DNA of 56,645 bases, taken from assembly GCA_022825895.1 (NCBI GenBank), contig JAJDVX010000025.1, positions 1 to 56,645 on the forward strand, given 5' to 3'. The translations under genes were made by a program, and so were the position numbers. Source of the stretch: Chloroflexota bacterium (lineage in GTDB: Bacteria > Chloroflexota > UBA11872). Under the pieces are notes generated by a model. The model did no database searches. It saw nothing but the letters and a program-made list of their open reading frames with translations, and had not been told where the DNA came from. Positions 41,367 through 49,298 of the stretch are shown here, piece by piece. Each line of letters starts with the position of its first letter. Positions within the stretch are counted from its first letter, which is position 1.

Positions 41367-42184
41367 GCGAACCGGTCAGCTTCGCCCTGCACAAGATGTC
41401 GTGGCCGGAGGTGGCGAAGGCCGCCGAGACGGTCGAACTCGTACTCATCCCCATCGGCTCCACCGAACAGCACGGCCCCAACCTTGGCATGGGCCAGGAC
41501 CACGTCATCGCCAACGCCTATTGCGAACGCGCCGCCGAACGCCTGGCCCCGCGCCTGCTCGCCCTCCCCGCCATCCCCTGGGGTATCTCCGACCACCACA
41601 TGAACTTTCCCGGCACCATGACCCTGCGCCCGGAGACCTTCCTGGAACTGCTGGAAGACATCATCGTCTCCATGCGCCACCACGGCTTCCGCCGCTTCCT
41701 GATCGTCAACGGCCACGGCGGCAACCGGGCGCTCATGTCAGTCGCCGTACAGGACATCGGCTTTCGCCTGGACATCGACTTCCTGGGCTGCGTCGGCCAC
41801 TACACCCTCGGCGACGACTCCGAGCTCAAGGCCATCGCCGGCGAAATCCCCGGCGGCCACGCCTGCGAGATGGAAAGCTCCCACGACTACTACCTGGCCC
41901 CCGACCTCATCCGCGAGGAAACCCTGGCCCGCGGAACTCTCGACAAGGCCTTCAAGGCCATGATTGAGCCGCTCACCGACCTCGAGCTCGAGTGGCCCAA
42001 TGCCATCAACGCCCACACCCCTTCCGGCGCCCTGGGCGACGCCCGCAAGGGCACCCGCGAGGTCGGCCAGAGCCTCATCGAATCCTCCATCGACGAACTC
42101 GCCGAAATCCTCGACCACCTCCGCCACTCCCCTCGCTGGAACGGCCCTCCCCACGGCCAGGTGCACGTCACTCGAAAGTCCTGA
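41363..42184 (+). CDS. Creatininase family amidohydrolase, copy 2
   Basis: A 273-residue paralogue of the preceding gene with the canonical motifs: GSTEQHGPNLGMGQDH, VNGHGGN and GHACEMES. These give the full two-metal ligand set of the family. Its ATG overlaps the upstream stop as ATGA, so both are made together and may form mixed hexamers. The family covers creatinine hydrolysis, formamide removal in flavin/F420 pathways and mycofactocin peptide cleavage; none of those pathway partners is nearby, so the substrate is open. Confidence 0.92.
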   Translation: MSEPVSFALHKMSWPEVAKAAETVELVLIPIGSTEQHGPNLGMGQDHVIANAYCERAAERLAPRLLALPAIPWGISDHHMNFPGTMTLRPETFLELLEDIIVSMRHHGFRRFLIVNGHGGNRALMSVAVQDIGFRLDIDFLGCVGHYTLGDDSELKAIAGEIPGGHACEMESSHDYYLAPDLIREETLARGTLDKAFKAMIEPLTDLELEWPNAINAHTPSGALGDARKGTREVGQSLIESSIDELAEILDHLRHSPRWNGPPHGQVHVTRKS

Positions 42185-42307
42185 GCGCGACGCCTGGACC
42201 TGACCAAGCTCGCTGACTTCGCCGAGTTTCGATGGCCGGAACGAGGCCTGCTTATCCACTTGATTCACACGTCGGACGAGTCAACCGTTATGTAAAATCA
42301 ACTGAAG

Positions 42308-42364
42308 TCTCTGCCCCGGGATCTCTGCCCCGGGATCTCTGCCCCGGGGGTTTCTGCCCCGGGA
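42308..42364 (+). repeat. Four tandem 14-nt repeats containing CCCCGGG
   Basis: The unit tctctgccccggga occurs at 42308-42321 and 42322-42335 exactly, then in slightly altered form at 42336-42350 and 42351-42364. Each unit holds a CCCCGGG palindrome. They end 26 nt before the channel gene start, so they lie in its promoter or leader. An AT-rich TAAAAT (42293-42298) just upstream could be the -10. The arrangement suggests repeated operator sites or a phase-variable tract. The rest of 42185-42390 has no gene. Confidence 0.6.
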
Positions 42365-42390
42365 TTTCAGTCGCGGGCGAGGAGCGAGAC

Positions 42391-43905
42391 ATGTCAGACG
42401 AGTTCAGCTTTGCCAGGATTCTGCAGTTAATCGGGGACAGCGTCGGCGGATTCTTGCCTTACCTGTTGGCAGCTTTTGCTGTTCTGTTTGGCGGCTGGAT
42501 CATTGCGAAGGTTCTTTCGAGTGCAGTTAGACGAGGCCTGAACCGGCTGCGCATCGGCGATCGCATCAATCGCTGGATGGGCGATTCTGATGCGCCAATC
42601 GACCTGGAACGCGGACTGGCCCGTGTCGTGTTCTGGGTGGTCATGGTCGTTGCCCTCATGGGCTTCTTCCAGATCCTCGGGGTCAGCGCACTCACGCAAC
42701 CCCTCAACAGGTTTGTGGGAGAGGTCTTTGCCTTTAGTCCCCATTTGCTGGGCGCGGCAGTCCTCCTGCTTGTCGCATGGATCACAGCCAGCATCGTTCG
42801 AGTGGTGGCGCGCCGCGCGGTTGATCTGAGCCGCCTTGGTGAGCGCCTCGTCGATCCCGAGGACACCGCCGACGCGCCTGGCGGGCAGATCGCTGCCAGC
42901 ATCGGCGACGGCGCCTATTGGTTAACGCTGCTGCTCTTCCTTCCGGCAATTCTCGGAACCCTCAACCTCGACGGTCTGCTCGGTCCGGCTCAGGGAATGG
43001 TCGGGGCCGTGCTGAACTTCCTGCCCAACGTGCTGGCCGCCACGCTGGTTCTGGTCATCGGCTGGTTGGTTGCGCGAATTGTGCGTCGCGCCACAACCGG
43101 TTTTCTGGCCAGCATTGGCGCGGATCGCCTTGGCGAGCGCGTTGGCTTCGGAGACCGCGGCCAGACCCAGCGGCTGTCGGAACTCCTCGGCCTGCTCGTC
43201 TATGTCCTGATCCTTATCCCGGTGTTGATCGGGACGCTCAATGCACTTCAGCTTGAAGCCGTCACAACCCCCACCAGCAACATGTTGAACGCCATTCTCG
43301 CGGCGGTGCCCAACATCTTTGCCGCGGCGCTGGTGGTGGCCATTGCCTTTGTCGTTGGACGCTTGGTTGCCGGACTCGTGGAGCGCCTGCTGGCAGGTAC
43401 CGGATTTGATCAGATGTCCGCGTGGTTGGGAATTCGCGCGGAGCCGACGCCAGTCACCTGGCCGCCTTCACGTATCGTGGCCTCCCTCGTGGTTGTGACC
43501 GTCATGCTGTTCGCCGCAATTGAGGGGTCGCGACTGCTTGGGTTCTCGGAGCTAGCGAACCTGATTTCCCGATTCACCGTGTTCGGAGCTCAGATCCTCT
43601 TCGGGCTCGTGATCTTCGCGATTGGCCTATACCTCGCAAATCTCGCTGCGCGCGCGGTAGGCGGGTCCGGCATCGGCAATGCGACCCTCCTGGCTACCGT
43701 AGCTCGCAGTTCAATCCTGATTCTCGCGGGCGCGATGGCCCTGCTTCAGATGGGTATTGCCGACGAGGTCATTCTTCTCGCCTTTGGCGTCTCGTTCGGA
43801 TCGGTTGCCATCGCGGCGGCCATCGCATTCGGTATCGGCGGACGCGAGACCGCCCGGCGACTGATTGATGAATGGACCGAGAAGCTGGGAGGGCGCAACC
43901 AATAG
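42391..43905 (+). CDS. Conserved TM-helix repeat protein (mechanosensitive-channel-related)
   Basis: A 504-residue membrane protein with five tandem copies of the conserved TM_helix motif (LLAAFAVLFGGWIIAKV, LLGAAVLLLVAWITASIV, VLAATLVLVIGWLVARIV, IFAAALVVAIAFVVGRLV, LFGLVIFAIGLYLANLA). Each is followed by an amphipathic segment, alternating with extra helices. This family is related to MscS-type channels but lacks the MscS beta domain. The last segment ends with the Gly/Ala-rich GVSFGSVAIAAAIAFGIGGRETA, which resembles the MscS pore helix. GGAG lies 6 nt before the ATG. Osmotic or small-conductance channel function is inferred. Four tandem repeats lie upstream, and a decayed copy of its first repeat lies downstream. 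Confidence 0.87.
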   Translation: MSDEFSFARILQLIGDSVGGFLPYLLAAFAVLFGGWIIAKVLSSAVRRGLNRLRIGDRINRWMGDSDAPIDLERGLARVVFWVVMVVALMGFFQILGVSALTQPLNRFVGEVFAFSPHLLGAAVLLLVAWITASIVRVVARRAVDLSRLGERLVDPEDTADAPGGQIAASIGDGAYWLTLLLFLPAILGTLNLDGLLGPAQGMVGAVLNFLPNVLAATLVLVIGWLVARIVRRATTGFLASIGADRLGERVGFGDRGQTQRLSELLGLLVYVLILIPVLIGTLNALQLEAVTTPTSNMLNAILAAVPNIFAAALVVAIAFVVGRLVAGLVERLLAGTGFDQMSAWLGIRAEPTPVTWPPSRIVASLVVVTVMLFAAIEGSRLLGFSELANLISRFTVFGAQILFGLVIFAIGLYLANLAARAVGGSGIGNATLLATVARSSILILAGAMALLQMGIADEVILLAFGVSFGSVAIAAAIAFGIGGRETARRLIDEWTEKLGGRNQ

Positions 43906-43980
43906 TGCGGGCACCGAACGCAAGCACTCGGCGTGCCGAACTTCGATGGTTGCTTGGCTGACCGAGCCTGTGTCCCGTGT

Positions 43981-44040
43981 CTCGCTGCCCTAGGCGTCTT
44001 TCTCAGCGGGTGGATTATCGGGAAAGTCACAGCCAGCGTG
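43981..44040 (+). pseudogene. Decayed fragment of a TM-helix repeat
   Basis: The frame at 43981 reads LAALGVFLSGWIIGKVTASV, aligning with LAAFAVLFGGWIIAKVLSSA near the N-terminus of the upstream channel protein at about 12 of 20 positions. It is in the same frame and strand as the upstream gene, beyond its stop. The rest of the repeat unit is unrecognisable. It could instead be part of a small ORF from GTG 43933 to 44103, but Cys-rich flanks argue for decay. Confidence 0.55.
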
Positions 44041-44102
44041 TGTAGCTGTGAGCAAATAGCCGACACATCCTTCACCAGGCTGGCCAGGACGGTACTGGAC
44101 TG

Positions 44103-45533
44103 ATGCGTCTCGTCATTCTCCACACCAATGACATTCAGGACGCCACCCCCGACGCCGTGTCCCGGCTGGCCGCCTTGGTCGCGGAGGAGCGGCGTGAAGC
44201 TAAGGCGCCGTGTGTGGTGCTGGACGCAGGTGACGGGTTCCAGTTCTTCCACCTCATCCGCCACATCCCATTCGATGCCGTCGCGCTGGGGAACGAGGAT
44301 TTGGTTGCCGGCGCCCTTCCATGGCTGACGGCGGCGTCCACGTCGCTGCGGTTTGTGGGCAGCAACGTCAATTTGCGTCCGCCAGGTGCAGCGAGGGCTA
44401 AGCGGCCGCCGTGGTGCCGACGGTTTCGGGAGATGCGCCGCGGCGGCCTGCGAGTTGGCGTCCTGGGCTTCGCGACTACTGACTGCGGCTTCTACCTGAG
44501 TAAGCGCTACCCACCAAGCGTGCAAGTGACAGATCCAGTGAGCACTGGCAGCGAGTGGGTCGCACGTGCCAGGCAACGCGTCGACCTCCTCATTGCGCTT
44601 TTTCATGGCTGGCTGCCGGATCGCGAGCGGTTTGTCAGGGCGTTCCCGGAGATCGACATCGTGATCAGTGGACACGATCACCTGGTCGCCGGATACGGCG
44701 AGGTCGATTCAACGATCGTTGGCCAAGCTCACAGCAATGTGCGCTCGTTGGGCCGCTTAGAGCTCGTTATCGAAGATGGGAAGATACGGTCGTGGCATGG
44801 TCGCCATCGCACGATCACGCCGTCGAGCCCTACAGACGCGGCGGTCGATGCGTCGATCGCCGAAGCTCTTGACACGGGGCCGGACTCGGAAGTCATTGCG
44901 ATAGCCACGTCGGACTTCCGTCCAGATCAGTACTGGCTCGACATTGACGGCAACAACGTCAATCTGCGGTCCGAGACTCGCCTGGGGAACTGGTTGCTCG
45001 ACGTACTTCGAGCGGCCTCGGGAGCCCAGATCGCGATCCAGAAGGCCTGGGGCATTCACCACAATCTGGCGCCCGGGCCTGTGCGTCGGTCTAAGCTCCG
45101 GGAGATCATTCCATATGACGAAGACTTGTGGGTGTTGAAGCTACGTGGGAGCCAGATTCGTGCGGCCTTGGAATTCAGCGTTGAGCGTTCCTACAACAAC
45201 CTTGCCTTCTCAGGCATGACGGTGACGGCGGACGTGACACGTCCGCGAGGTCGCCGGATCACCCGAGTCTTGGTGGGCGACGAGCCGCTGCACCCGCGTC
45301 ACACCTACACGGTCGCGACATCCGATTTTCTTGCCGGAGGAAACGCCGGTTTCGGAGTCCTTCGTGAAGCGGCAGCGGCTCGATCCCTGGGCCTCACGAT
45401 TCACGAGGTCGTACTTGCCCACCTTGCGCATGCGCGAGAAATCCAGGGGGGACCACTGGGCCGATATGCGGAAGTGGGCTTGCCGGCCCCGGTGATCTCG
45501 CGGAGTACCGAGAGCCTTGACGAAGAGTGCTGA
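44103..45533 (+). CDS. 5'-nucleotidase/UshA-like protein lacking key metal ligands
   Basis: A 476-residue cytosolic protein with the two-domain architecture of UshA/YfkN enzymes: an N-terminal calcineurin-like phosphoesterase domain and a C-terminal substrate domain from about 260 (ETRLGNWLLDVLRAASGAQIA, AFSGMTVTADV, YTVATSDFLAGGNAGF). Retained motifs are LDAGD (D44), LFHGW (H168) and ISGHDH (190-193). LHTNDxH is LHTNDIQ, with Gln for the metal His, and GNHD is GNED, with Glu for the catalytic His. There is no signal peptide, unusual for this family. The ATG overlaps the stop of the preceding small frame (TGATG). It may be inactive or use another chemistry. Confidence 0.85.
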   Translation: MRLVILHTNDIQDATPDAVSRLAALVAEERREAKAPCVVLDAGDGFQFFHLIRHIPFDAVALGNEDLVAGALPWLTAASTSLRFVGSNVNLRPPGAARAKRPPWCRRFREMRRGGLRVGVLGFATTDCGFYLSKRYPPSVQVTDPVSTGSEWVARARQRVDLLIALFHGWLPDRERFVRAFPEIDIVISGHDHLVAGYGEVDSTIVGQAHSNVRSLGRLELVIEDGKIRSWHGRHRTITPSSPTDAAVDASIAEALDTGPDSEVIAIATSDFRPDQYWLDIDGNNVNLRSETRLGNWLLDVLRAASGAQIAIQKAWGIHHNLAPGPVRRSKLREIIPYDEDLWVLKLRGSQIRAALEFSVERSYNNLAFSGMTVTADVTRPRGRRITRVLVGDEPLHPRHTYTVATSDFLAGGNAGFGVLREAAAARSLGLTIHEVVLAHLAHAREIQGGPLGRYAEVGLPAPVISRSTESLDEEC

Positions 45534-45707
45534 TCCGCAGGGTCATGCGGCGGGAGTGGCCTACTTTGACGTGCGACTGGCAGAGTCGCTCATGCCTAGC
45601 CTCTCTCCGGACGATGGATTGAGCATCGGCTGCCCGGTCGAGGGCCAGGAGTCTCAGGGTTCGGCGGGGAGATTAGGGGGACGGCGGTCCGGGGGCCGGG
45701 AGACGAT

Positions 45708-45781
45708 GGCGGGGCCTCCCAGGATGTCGGAGGAAGACGACAGCCGCTGGAGGGTGACGGGCACAAGTGAAAGGCCCCGCC
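45708..45781. repeat. 10-bp inverted repeat in the 45534-45857 gap
   Basis: ggcggggcct (45708-45717) and aggccccgcc (45772-45781) are perfect inverted copies 54 nt apart. They lie between the nucleotidase-like gene and the antiporter gene. A long-loop terminator or a structured leader is possible. No gene is supportable in this 324-nt gap. Confidence 0.3.
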
Positions 45782-45857
45782 GCCGCAAAACAGGCTGTTT
45801 CAAGTTCTGCGAAAATGGTCTCGATACGTCCCTACCCATCTTTGATCGACGCCGGCC

Positions 45858-46835
45858 ATGCTTCTGACAGTGCTCTTGTTCGTATTGGGCTTGATCCTCC
45901 TGGTCGGGGGCGGGGAGGCTTTGGTTCGAGGCGCCGGATCGCTGGCGCGCAGCGCCGGCGTGCCGACCGTGGTGGTCGGGCTCACCGTGGTGGCGTTTGG
46001 CACCAGCGCGCCCGAGCTCATTGTCGCGGTGACCGGCGCGCTGAGGGGGGCGGAGGGCGTCTCGTTCGGCAACGTGGTTGGCGCCAACATCGTCAACATC
46101 GCGTTCATCATCGGCGCAACCGCATTGATCATGCCGCTGACGGTCAACTCGATCGTCGTGACCCGCGAGATTCCCATGGCCGGGCTCGCCATGCTCGCGA
46201 CCGTGGTGCTGTCCTTCGATGCGTTGTTTGGGAGCGGCCCCGACCGCCTCACGCGCGGCGACGGCTTCCTGCTCCTGCTGCTGTTCGGCGTCTTTCTTTA
46301 CTACACCGTGCGCGCGATGCGTCGCCGCAAAGACGACCATGTCGTCCAGGCCGCCGCCGAATTCGGCTGGCAGATGCGGGTGCGATCGCTGGCCGTTCCG
46401 ATTGGCACGGCCATCGTCGGGTTTGCCGGCCTTGCGGTGGGCGGCAACTTGCTGGTGGACAGTGCCGTGACGATGGCGACCGCCCTGGGGATGACACCGG
46501 CCGCCGTCGGTCTGACCATCGTCTCTATCGGGACGACGATGCCGGAATTGACAACGGCCCTCCTCGCCGTGCGCAAGGGCGAGACGGATCTCGCCGTCGG
46601 CAACGTCGTCGGTTCCAACATATTCAATGTGCTCGTGGTCCTGGGCACCGCGGCTGCCATCGCGCCCATTGACGTCTCCCCGCGCGGCCAGATCGCCCTC
46701 CTGATCGCGACCGCTCTGACGCTTCTACTGCTCGCCTTGTGTACCAGGAACAAGAACAGCGTGCAGCGGCGCGACGGCGTCCTCCTGCTCGCGGTGTTCG
46801 CGAGCTACATGGCGTGGATGTTCCTGGCGCCGTGA
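45858..46835 (+). CDS. Calcium/sodium antiporter (CaCA family, YrbG-like)
   Basis: A 325-residue membrane exchanger with ten helices and the two inverted alpha repeats of the family: VAFGTSAPELIVAVTGALRG...GNVVGANIVNIAFIIG and VSIGTTMPELTTALLAVRKG...GNVVGSNIFNVLVVLG. The GTSAPE/GTTMPE and GN(V/I)xG(A/S)N motifs form the ion site with the two Glu residues intact. It probably exports Ca2+ or another divalent ion in exchange for Na+ or H+. Start ATG 45858, no strong SD. Confidence 0.95.
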   Translation: MLLTVLLFVLGLILLVGGGEALVRGAGSLARSAGVPTVVVGLTVVAFGTSAPELIVAVTGALRGAEGVSFGNVVGANIVNIAFIIGATALIMPLTVNSIVVTREIPMAGLAMLATVVLSFDALFGSGPDRLTRGDGFLLLLLFGVFLYYTVRAMRRRKDDHVVQAAAEFGWQMRVRSLAVPIGTAIVGFAGLAVGGNLLVDSAVTMATALGMTPAAVGLTIVSIGTTMPELTTALLAVRKGETDLAVGNVVGSNIFNVLVVLGTAAAIAPIDVSPRGQIALLIATALTLLLLALCTRNKNSVQRRDGVLLLAVFASYMAWMFLAP

Positions 46836-46936
46836 AGCCGAAAACCGTTCGCGAAGCCGGATGCAGATCTGGTGTTCGCATAAGTCGCCGGCGCTTCGGA
46901 TGGTGGCCGTCAAGCAGCGTCACCGCCCGGCAGACG

Positions 46937-46950
46937 CGCCGGATCCGGCG
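46937..46950. promoter_or_regulatory. Perfect 14-bp palindrome CGCCGGATCCGGCG
   Basis: A fully symmetric 14-mer in the 173-nt gap after the antiporter gene and 72 nt before the next start. A TAGGGT box (46973-46978) just downstream could be the -10 of the next gene, so this palindrome sits where an operator would be expected. It may also be a terminator stem. Confidence 0.3.
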
Positions 46951-47008
46951 TCGGCGCGGGACAGGCGGGTGATAGGGTGAAGCAAGGCACTTTTGCCGGT
47001 TCTATGAG

Positions 47009-49153
47009 TTGACGGCTCGCGTAGCAGGCGCGCTGGCAGCGGTATTCACTCCGCGGGCCGCGCTGACAGACCAACAGCGGCGGGCGGGCCTGCGCGCCAT
47101 GAACTACCAGGCTGTGGCGGCAGCGGCTTCCGACGGCCTGGTGTCGGGCGGATTCCTGGCCGCCTTTGCCCTGTTGCTGGGCGCCTCGAACGTCCACATC
47201 GGGATCATCACGGCCTTGCCGCCGATTCTGCAGCCCGTTCAACTCGTGGCCGTCGTCCTCATCGAGCGCCTGCGCGTGCGAAAGCCGTTCGCCGTGCTGA
47301 GCTACCTGATCGCCTATGCCGCCTGGATTCCGGTCGCGCTCATCCCCTTTGCTATTGACGTTCCCAATGCCGGCGCCGTCACGCTCCTGCTGGTCTTCGT
47401 AGCGCTCCGCGGTGTGGCGCAGGCGTTTCTGAACCCAAGTTGGATCGGCTGGATCCGGGACATCGTGCCGAACGACGTCATGGGCAGTTTCTTTTCGCAG
47501 CGCATGCGCATCGCCACGATCGCCGCCGCCGTGGCCGGGCTGGTTGGCGCCTTCTACATCGATTGGTGGGCCGGCCGCGTGCCCGAGCCGGAGCAGATCT
47601 ACGGCTACTCGTACGCCATGTTGTTTGGGAGCATTTTGCTCGGGTTTAGCGCGGTCGGTTTCATGGCGCGAATGCCGGAACCTCGCATGGTCGCGCCGGA
47701 AGGACAGCGGCCCACAATCCTACAGATGCTGGCGGCGCCGCTGCGGGATGCCAACTACCGGCAGCTCATGAGCTTCCTGATGGTCTGGAGCCTCGCCTCG
47801 CAACTGGCCGTGCCGTTTTTCTCCGTCTACATGCTCACCAAACTCGAGATGCCCTTGTCGGCCGTCGTCGGTCTTGCGGTGCTCAGCCAGGCGACTAGCG
47901 TGCTCTTCGTCAATGTCTGGGGTGGCTACGTCGATCGGTTTGGCAGCAAGGTTGTTCTCTCGATCAGCTCGTCGCTCTATCTCCTCGTCATCCTCGGTTG
48001 GACCTTCACCACCACACCCGACCCACACGCGCTCACCGTTCCGTTGCTCATCGTGCTCCACTTCCTGATCGGCATCGCCAGCGCGGGCATCAATCTCTCG
48101 TCTACCACGATCCGCATGAAGATGGCGCCGCAAGCCCAATCCACCTCGTACCTCACGGGCGCCTCGCTTGCCGCCAGCCTTGGCGCCGGCATCGGCCCCA
48201 TTCTCGGCGGCATATTCGTTGACTTCTTCAGCGTTCGCCGCTTCGAAATCTCCATCGAGTGGGTCGATCCCGCCCGAACCGTTGAGTTCCCTGCGGTCTT
48301 CCTGACCGGCTACGACTTCCTGTTCGCCCTGGCCTTCCTCTTCGGCTTGGTCACCCTCAGCGTGCTGGGACGTGTCCGGGAAGACGGCGAGTCGAACCGC
48401 GAGGCCGTCATGAGCGAACTGTCCGCACAGACCCGCGAAAACCTGCGCGTCTTGAACTCCGTCCCCGGGATGAACCTGGTCGGCAGCCTGCCGCTCGGGC
48501 GACGGCGCTACGTGCCGGCCGTCGCGGGGCTGGACGTAGCCGCGGGCGTCACGGCCTACCAGTTGGCCGCGTCGATCCAATCCGTCGCCACAACCGCCGC
48601 ACGAAGTGGGGCGACAGCAAGGCAAGTGCAGTCGCGGGTGAACCAGACTGTTGCTCGCGCCGCTCAAGAAAGCGACAACCTTCGGCAGCAAGGCGCCGCG
48701 CTGGCGTTTGGAGCCGTGCAAGGCGCCGTCCAGGTAGCCGCGGAGTCCGGACTCAACGCCCGGCGCCTGGTCCAGGAGTCGATGGCTGGCCTCCTGGACG
48801 CGACGGCCGAGGCCGTCGACGATCCCCGCACGATTCTGCGCGGTGCGATTCAAGGGGCCATCCGCAGCGGTAGCGACGCCGGCCTGTCGATGGATGCCGT
48901 CACCACCGACGCCATCGAAGCGACGCGCGCCGCCGCCCCCCAACTGGGCCTCTCAGAGCAGGATGCCGTCGCCTATGCCGCCGAGGTTGCCGTGGAGGCG
49001 TCGAGCGAGCTGTCGGAGGACGCAAGAACCCGCGTCAGGAACTCAGCGCTGGATGCCATGCTCGAGAGTGCCCACGACGAATTGCCGCACGAACGGCCGC
49101 ATACGACGCCTGGGCTCGCCGCCGCCACGGTCAGCGCTAGACAGCTGAAGTAG
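47009..49153 (+). CDS. MFS transporter with a long helical C-terminal extension
   Basis: A 714-residue protein. Residues about 30-460 are a twelve-helix major facilitator (NYQAVAAAASDGLVSGGFLAAF, GYVDRFGSKVVLSI as motif A of the second half). Residues about 465-714 are soluble, Ala/Arg/Gln-rich amphipathic helices in imperfect repeats (RQVQSRVNQTVARAAQESDN, AFGAVQGAVQVAAESG, LRGAIQGAIRSGSDAG), resembling apolipoprotein-like coiled coils. That extension is not part of normal MFS proteins. Start is TTG 47009; ATG 47099 just before helix 1 is an alternative. Substrate unknown; the tail could bind membrane or a partner. Codon use is uniform across both halves, so an assembly join is unlikely. Confidence 0.85.
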   Translation: MTARVAGALAAVFTPRAALTDQQRRAGLRAMNYQAVAAAASDGLVSGGFLAAFALLLGASNVHIGIITALPPILQPVQLVAVVLIERLRVRKPFAVLSYLIAYAAWIPVALIPFAIDVPNAGAVTLLLVFVALRGVAQAFLNPSWIGWIRDIVPNDVMGSFFSQRMRIATIAAAVAGLVGAFYIDWWAGRVPEPEQIYGYSYAMLFGSILLGFSAVGFMARMPEPRMVAPEGQRPTILQMLAAPLRDANYRQLMSFLMVWSLASQLAVPFFSVYMLTKLEMPLSAVVGLAVLSQATSVLFVNVWGGYVDRFGSKVVLSISSSLYLLVILGWTFTTTPDPHALTVPLLIVLHFLIGIASAGINLSSTTIRMKMAPQAQSTSYLTGASLAASLGAGIGPILGGIFVDFFSVRRFEISIEWVDPARTVEFPAVFLTGYDFLFALAFLFGLVTLSVLGRVREDGESNREAVMSELSAQTRENLRVLNSVPGMNLVGSLPLGRRRYVPAVAGLDVAAGVTAYQLAASIQSVATTAARSGATARQVQSRVNQTVARAAQESDNLRQQGAALAFGAVQGAVQVAAESGLNARRLVQESMAGLLDATAEAVDDPRTILRGAIQGAIRSGSDAGLSMDAVTTDAIEATRAAAPQLGLSEQDAVAYAAEVAVEASSELSEDARTRVRNSALDAMLESAHDELPHERPHTTPGLAAATVSARQLK

Positions 49154-49298
49154 CTACGCACACCGCGCATCGTTTCGGGTATGGTAGCGTCATAAATCAA
49201 TGTCATCCTGGCCCCACAGCTTGGCGGGCACACTCTTGAGCATGCATCGGATTCAACTAACAGTCCCTGTGTTTTGCCGAATCTTTTGACGCTCTAAT

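Noticed and set aside
42308..42364. CRISPR-like array
   Set aside because: The 14-nt units are contiguous without spacers, and no cas gene is nearby.
43933..44103. Small forward ORF as a real gene
   Set aside because: No SD, Cys-rich random flanks, and its only meaningful segment matches the neighbouring channel repeat, so it was listed as a relic.
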